DNA from: Flavobacterium sp.
GTDB taxonomy: Bacteria; Bacteroidota; Bacteroidia; Flavobacteriales; Flavobacteriaceae
Length of the DNA stretch: 7,592 nt
Direction of reading: 5' to 3'
Assembly: GCA_012032075.1 (NCBI GenBank)
Contig: JAAURU010000174.1
Span: forward strand, 1-7,592
Shown here: one piece after another, positions 6,373 through 7,592 of the stretch
Numbering within the stretch: position 1 is the first letter of the stretch
How the letters are laid out: each line of letters starts with the position of its first letter
Notes under the pieces: generated by a model
Databases searched by the model: none
What the model saw: only the letters and a program-made list of their open reading frames with translations
Told to the model about the DNA's origin: nothing
Translations under genes and position numbers: made by a program

Positions 6373-6717
6373 ATGAAATTTGTAATCAAACTTTTAATTA
6401 CAACAATACTAGTAGTTGTAATCGCAAAATTTTTACCTGGAATTGAAGTTATAAGTTATAAAAGTGCATTAATTGTAGCTGTTGTGCTTGCTATTTTAGA
6501 TGCCATATTAAAACCCATATTGATTTTTTTAACTATTCCAGCTACGATAATAACATTAGGGTTGTTTTTGTTAGTCATAAATGCTGTAATTATCTTAGTT
6601 GGAGATTATTTTGTAGATGGTTTTAAAGTTTCTGGTTTTTGGAGTGCCTTTTTCTTCAGTATAATATTATCTTCTTTTCAGTCTATTCTTAATGGAATTT
6701 TTATTGAAAAAGAATAA
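6373..6717 (+). CDS. Small four-helix membrane protein, YvlD / phage holin IV-like family
   Basis: This 114-residue protein is almost wholly hydrophobic, with four likely membrane helices at about 4-20, 31-53, 56-77 and 88-108. Family-like signatures are LPGIEV at 21-26, DAILKPIL at 43-50, LTIPATIITLGLFLLVINAV at 53-72, and VSGFWSAFFFSIILSSFQS at 86-104. These match the conserved Pfam family often called phage holin family IV or YvlD (PF04020, from memory). Despite the name, members are ordinary chromosomal inner-membrane proteins of unknown function, and nothing here suggests a phage lysis cassette. The ATG lies only 16 bases after the terminator T-run, and no promoter core is seen before it, so expression may depend on read-through or an unrecognised promoter. 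Confidence 0.85.
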   Translation: MKFVIKLLITTILVVVIAKFLPGIEVISYKSALIVAVVLAILDAILKPILIFLTIPATIITLGLFLLVINAVIILVGDYFVDGFKVSGFWSAFFFSIILSSFQSILNGIFIEKE

Positions 6718-6837
6718 TTTCTATAAAAATGCCTTTTTGGTACTAACCTAAAAATTAAATTAGTCTCAAAAATCACATAAGCACAAATTATTTCTTATAA
6801 ATTTATTTTAGCTAATTGAAATACAAACAATTAAAAA

Positions 6838-6869
6838 TTTGTCATAGTTGTAAAAAATAGCTAATTTTG
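6838..6869 (+). promoter_or_regulatory. Promoter for trigger factor
   Basis: TTTG at 6838-6841, a 20-base spacer and TAATTTTG at 6862-6869 match the Bacteroidota promoter consensus. The -7 core is identical to that before the FadL-like gene. Transcription would start near 6876, about 28 bases before the ATG. A TAGCTAATT repeat at 6809-6817 and 6858-6866 flanks the -33 side and overlaps the -7 element, possibly by chance. The rest of the 6718-6837 gap shows no gene and no clear terminator. Confidence 0.6.
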
Positions 6870-6903
6870 CAGTCCAAATTTCATGACATTAAAAAATAAA
6901 ATA

Positions 6904-7592
6904 ATGAATATTACAAGAGAGCAAGTTGATGCTTTAAATGCAGTTGTAAAAGTTGCAGTTACTAAAAATGATTATGCAGCAAAAGTGGAAAAAATATTAG
7001 CAGATTATAGAAAAAACGCTAACATTCCTGGTTTTAGAAAAGGTGCTGTTCCTATGAGTTTAATTCAAAAGCAATATGGTAAATCGGTTCTTTTAGATGA
7101 GGTTAATAAAATATTACAGTCTTCATTAAATGATTATTTAGTGGAAGAAAAATTAGATATATTAGGAAATCCATTGCCTAAAGTTACTGAAGATTTTGAT
7201 TGGAATAAAGAAGATTTTACTTTCGAATTTGAATTAGGACTTGCTCCAACATTCACGGTTGATTTGACTGCTAAATCTAAAGTTTCTAAATTCGACATTG
7301 TTGCAGATGATAAAATGTTAGAGGAACAAGTAGCACGAATTCAAAAACAATATGGTAAAATGATTTCTCAAGATAAAGTAGAAGAAGATTTTACGCTAAG
7401 AGGTACTTTTGCAAACGAAGAAAAAGAAATTAATAACACTACAAATATTACATTAGATATTTTTGCTGATAAAAAGACAGCTAAAAAGTTTATTGGTAAA
7501 AAAGTAGGTGATGTTGTAGAATTAAGCACAAAAGGTCTTTTTGATGATGATCATAAATTAATGGATTATTTAAAAGTAGCTCATGATGACGT
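6904..7592 (+). CDS. tig: Trigger factor, N-terminal 229 residues (cut by window edge)
   Basis: Trigger factor is the ribosome-bound chaperone that meets nascent chains at the exit tunnel. Its FKBP-like domain often has prolyl-isomerase activity. The reading frame is open from ATG 6904 to the window end. The ribosome-docking signature GFRKGAVP (residues 43-50, preceded by NIP) is intact. The stretch that follows, with VLLDEVNKILQSSLNDYL and later FEFELGLAPTF, fits the rest of the N-terminal domain (about 1-145). Residues from about 150 on (EEQVARIQKQYGK onward) enter the linker and a divergent FKBP-like region, as usual for Bacteroidota, where the isomerase residues are poorly conserved. The C-terminal chaperone domain lies outside the window. 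The start is supported by the short A-rich leader and the MNITREQVDALNAVVKV N-terminus, which is typical of the group. Confidence 0.95.
   Translation, partial: MNITREQVDALNAVVKVAVTKNDYAAKVEKILADYRKNANIPGFRKGAVPMSLIQKQYGKSVLLDEVNKILQSSLNDYLVEEKLDILGNPLPKVTEDFDWNKEDFTFEFELGLAPTFTVDLTAKSKVSKFDIVADDKMLEEQVARIQKQYGKMISQDKVEEDFTLRGTFANEEKEINNTTNITLDIFADKKTAKKFIGKKVGDVVELSTKGLFDDDHKLMDYLKVAHDD

Noticed and set aside
6373..6717. Phage holin and therefore prophage remnant
   Set aside because: The family name is misleading. There is no endolysin, tail, integrase or attachment repeat nearby, and the neighbours are housekeeping genes.
6722..6740. AAAAA-TGCC-TTTTT as a terminator for the small membrane-protein gene
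   Set aside because: A five-pair A-T stem is too weak, and no T-run follows beyond the stem itself. Such pairs are expected by chance in this AT-rich DNA.

Overview
The window looks like chromosomal DNA from a member of the Bacteroidota, most likely the family Flavobacteriaceae. Four things point there. The DNA is very AT-rich. Genes lack Shine-Dalgarno sequences and have A-rich leaders instead. Several upstream regions carry the Bacteroidota promoter core (TTG or TTTG, about 19-20 nt, TAnnTTTG). The proteins also have flavobacterial wording, such as the NadK N-terminus MKIAIFGQYYQ and the PdxJ motif HPRPDERHI. The genus cannot be settled from the sequence.

Left part, minus strand (1-1825). 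A CBS-domain protein with an ACT-like tail lies upstream of NAD kinase (nadK). The first codons of a further minus-strand gene may run off the left edge. Middle-left, plus strand (1922-3397). Divergent from the CBS gene is a two-gene unit of pdxJ (pyridoxine 5'-phosphate synthase) and an alpha/beta hydrolase, joined with no intervening bases. The short divergent intergenic region holds a -7 element for each direction and a perfect 16-bp palindrome next to the CBS start codon.

Middle-right, plus strand (3440-6356). A good promoter drives a FadL/OmpP1-type outer-membrane channel. Eleven bases later comes a large SGNH/GDSL-type lipoprotein. The unit ends at a strong intrinsic terminator. The lipoprotein gene is broken by a one-base frameshift at a run of eight T. 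Both sides of the break carry conserved SGNH blocks, so this is a recent lesion, a sequencing error or a slippage site rather than two genes.

Right part, plus strand (6373-7592). A small four-helix membrane protein of the YvlD/phage-holin-IV-like family is followed by a promoter and the first 229 codons of trigger factor (tig), cut by the window edge.

The content is mainly housekeeping: cofactor synthesis (NADP, PLP) and protein folding. The accessory-looking part is the channel plus lipoprotein pair, which plausibly takes up or processes lipids or other hydrophobic compounds at the cell surface. I see no CRISPR array, insertion sequence, tRNA, rRNA, phage module or defence system. The most notable item is the frameshifted lipoprotein. 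No stretch over 300 bases lacks a gene.
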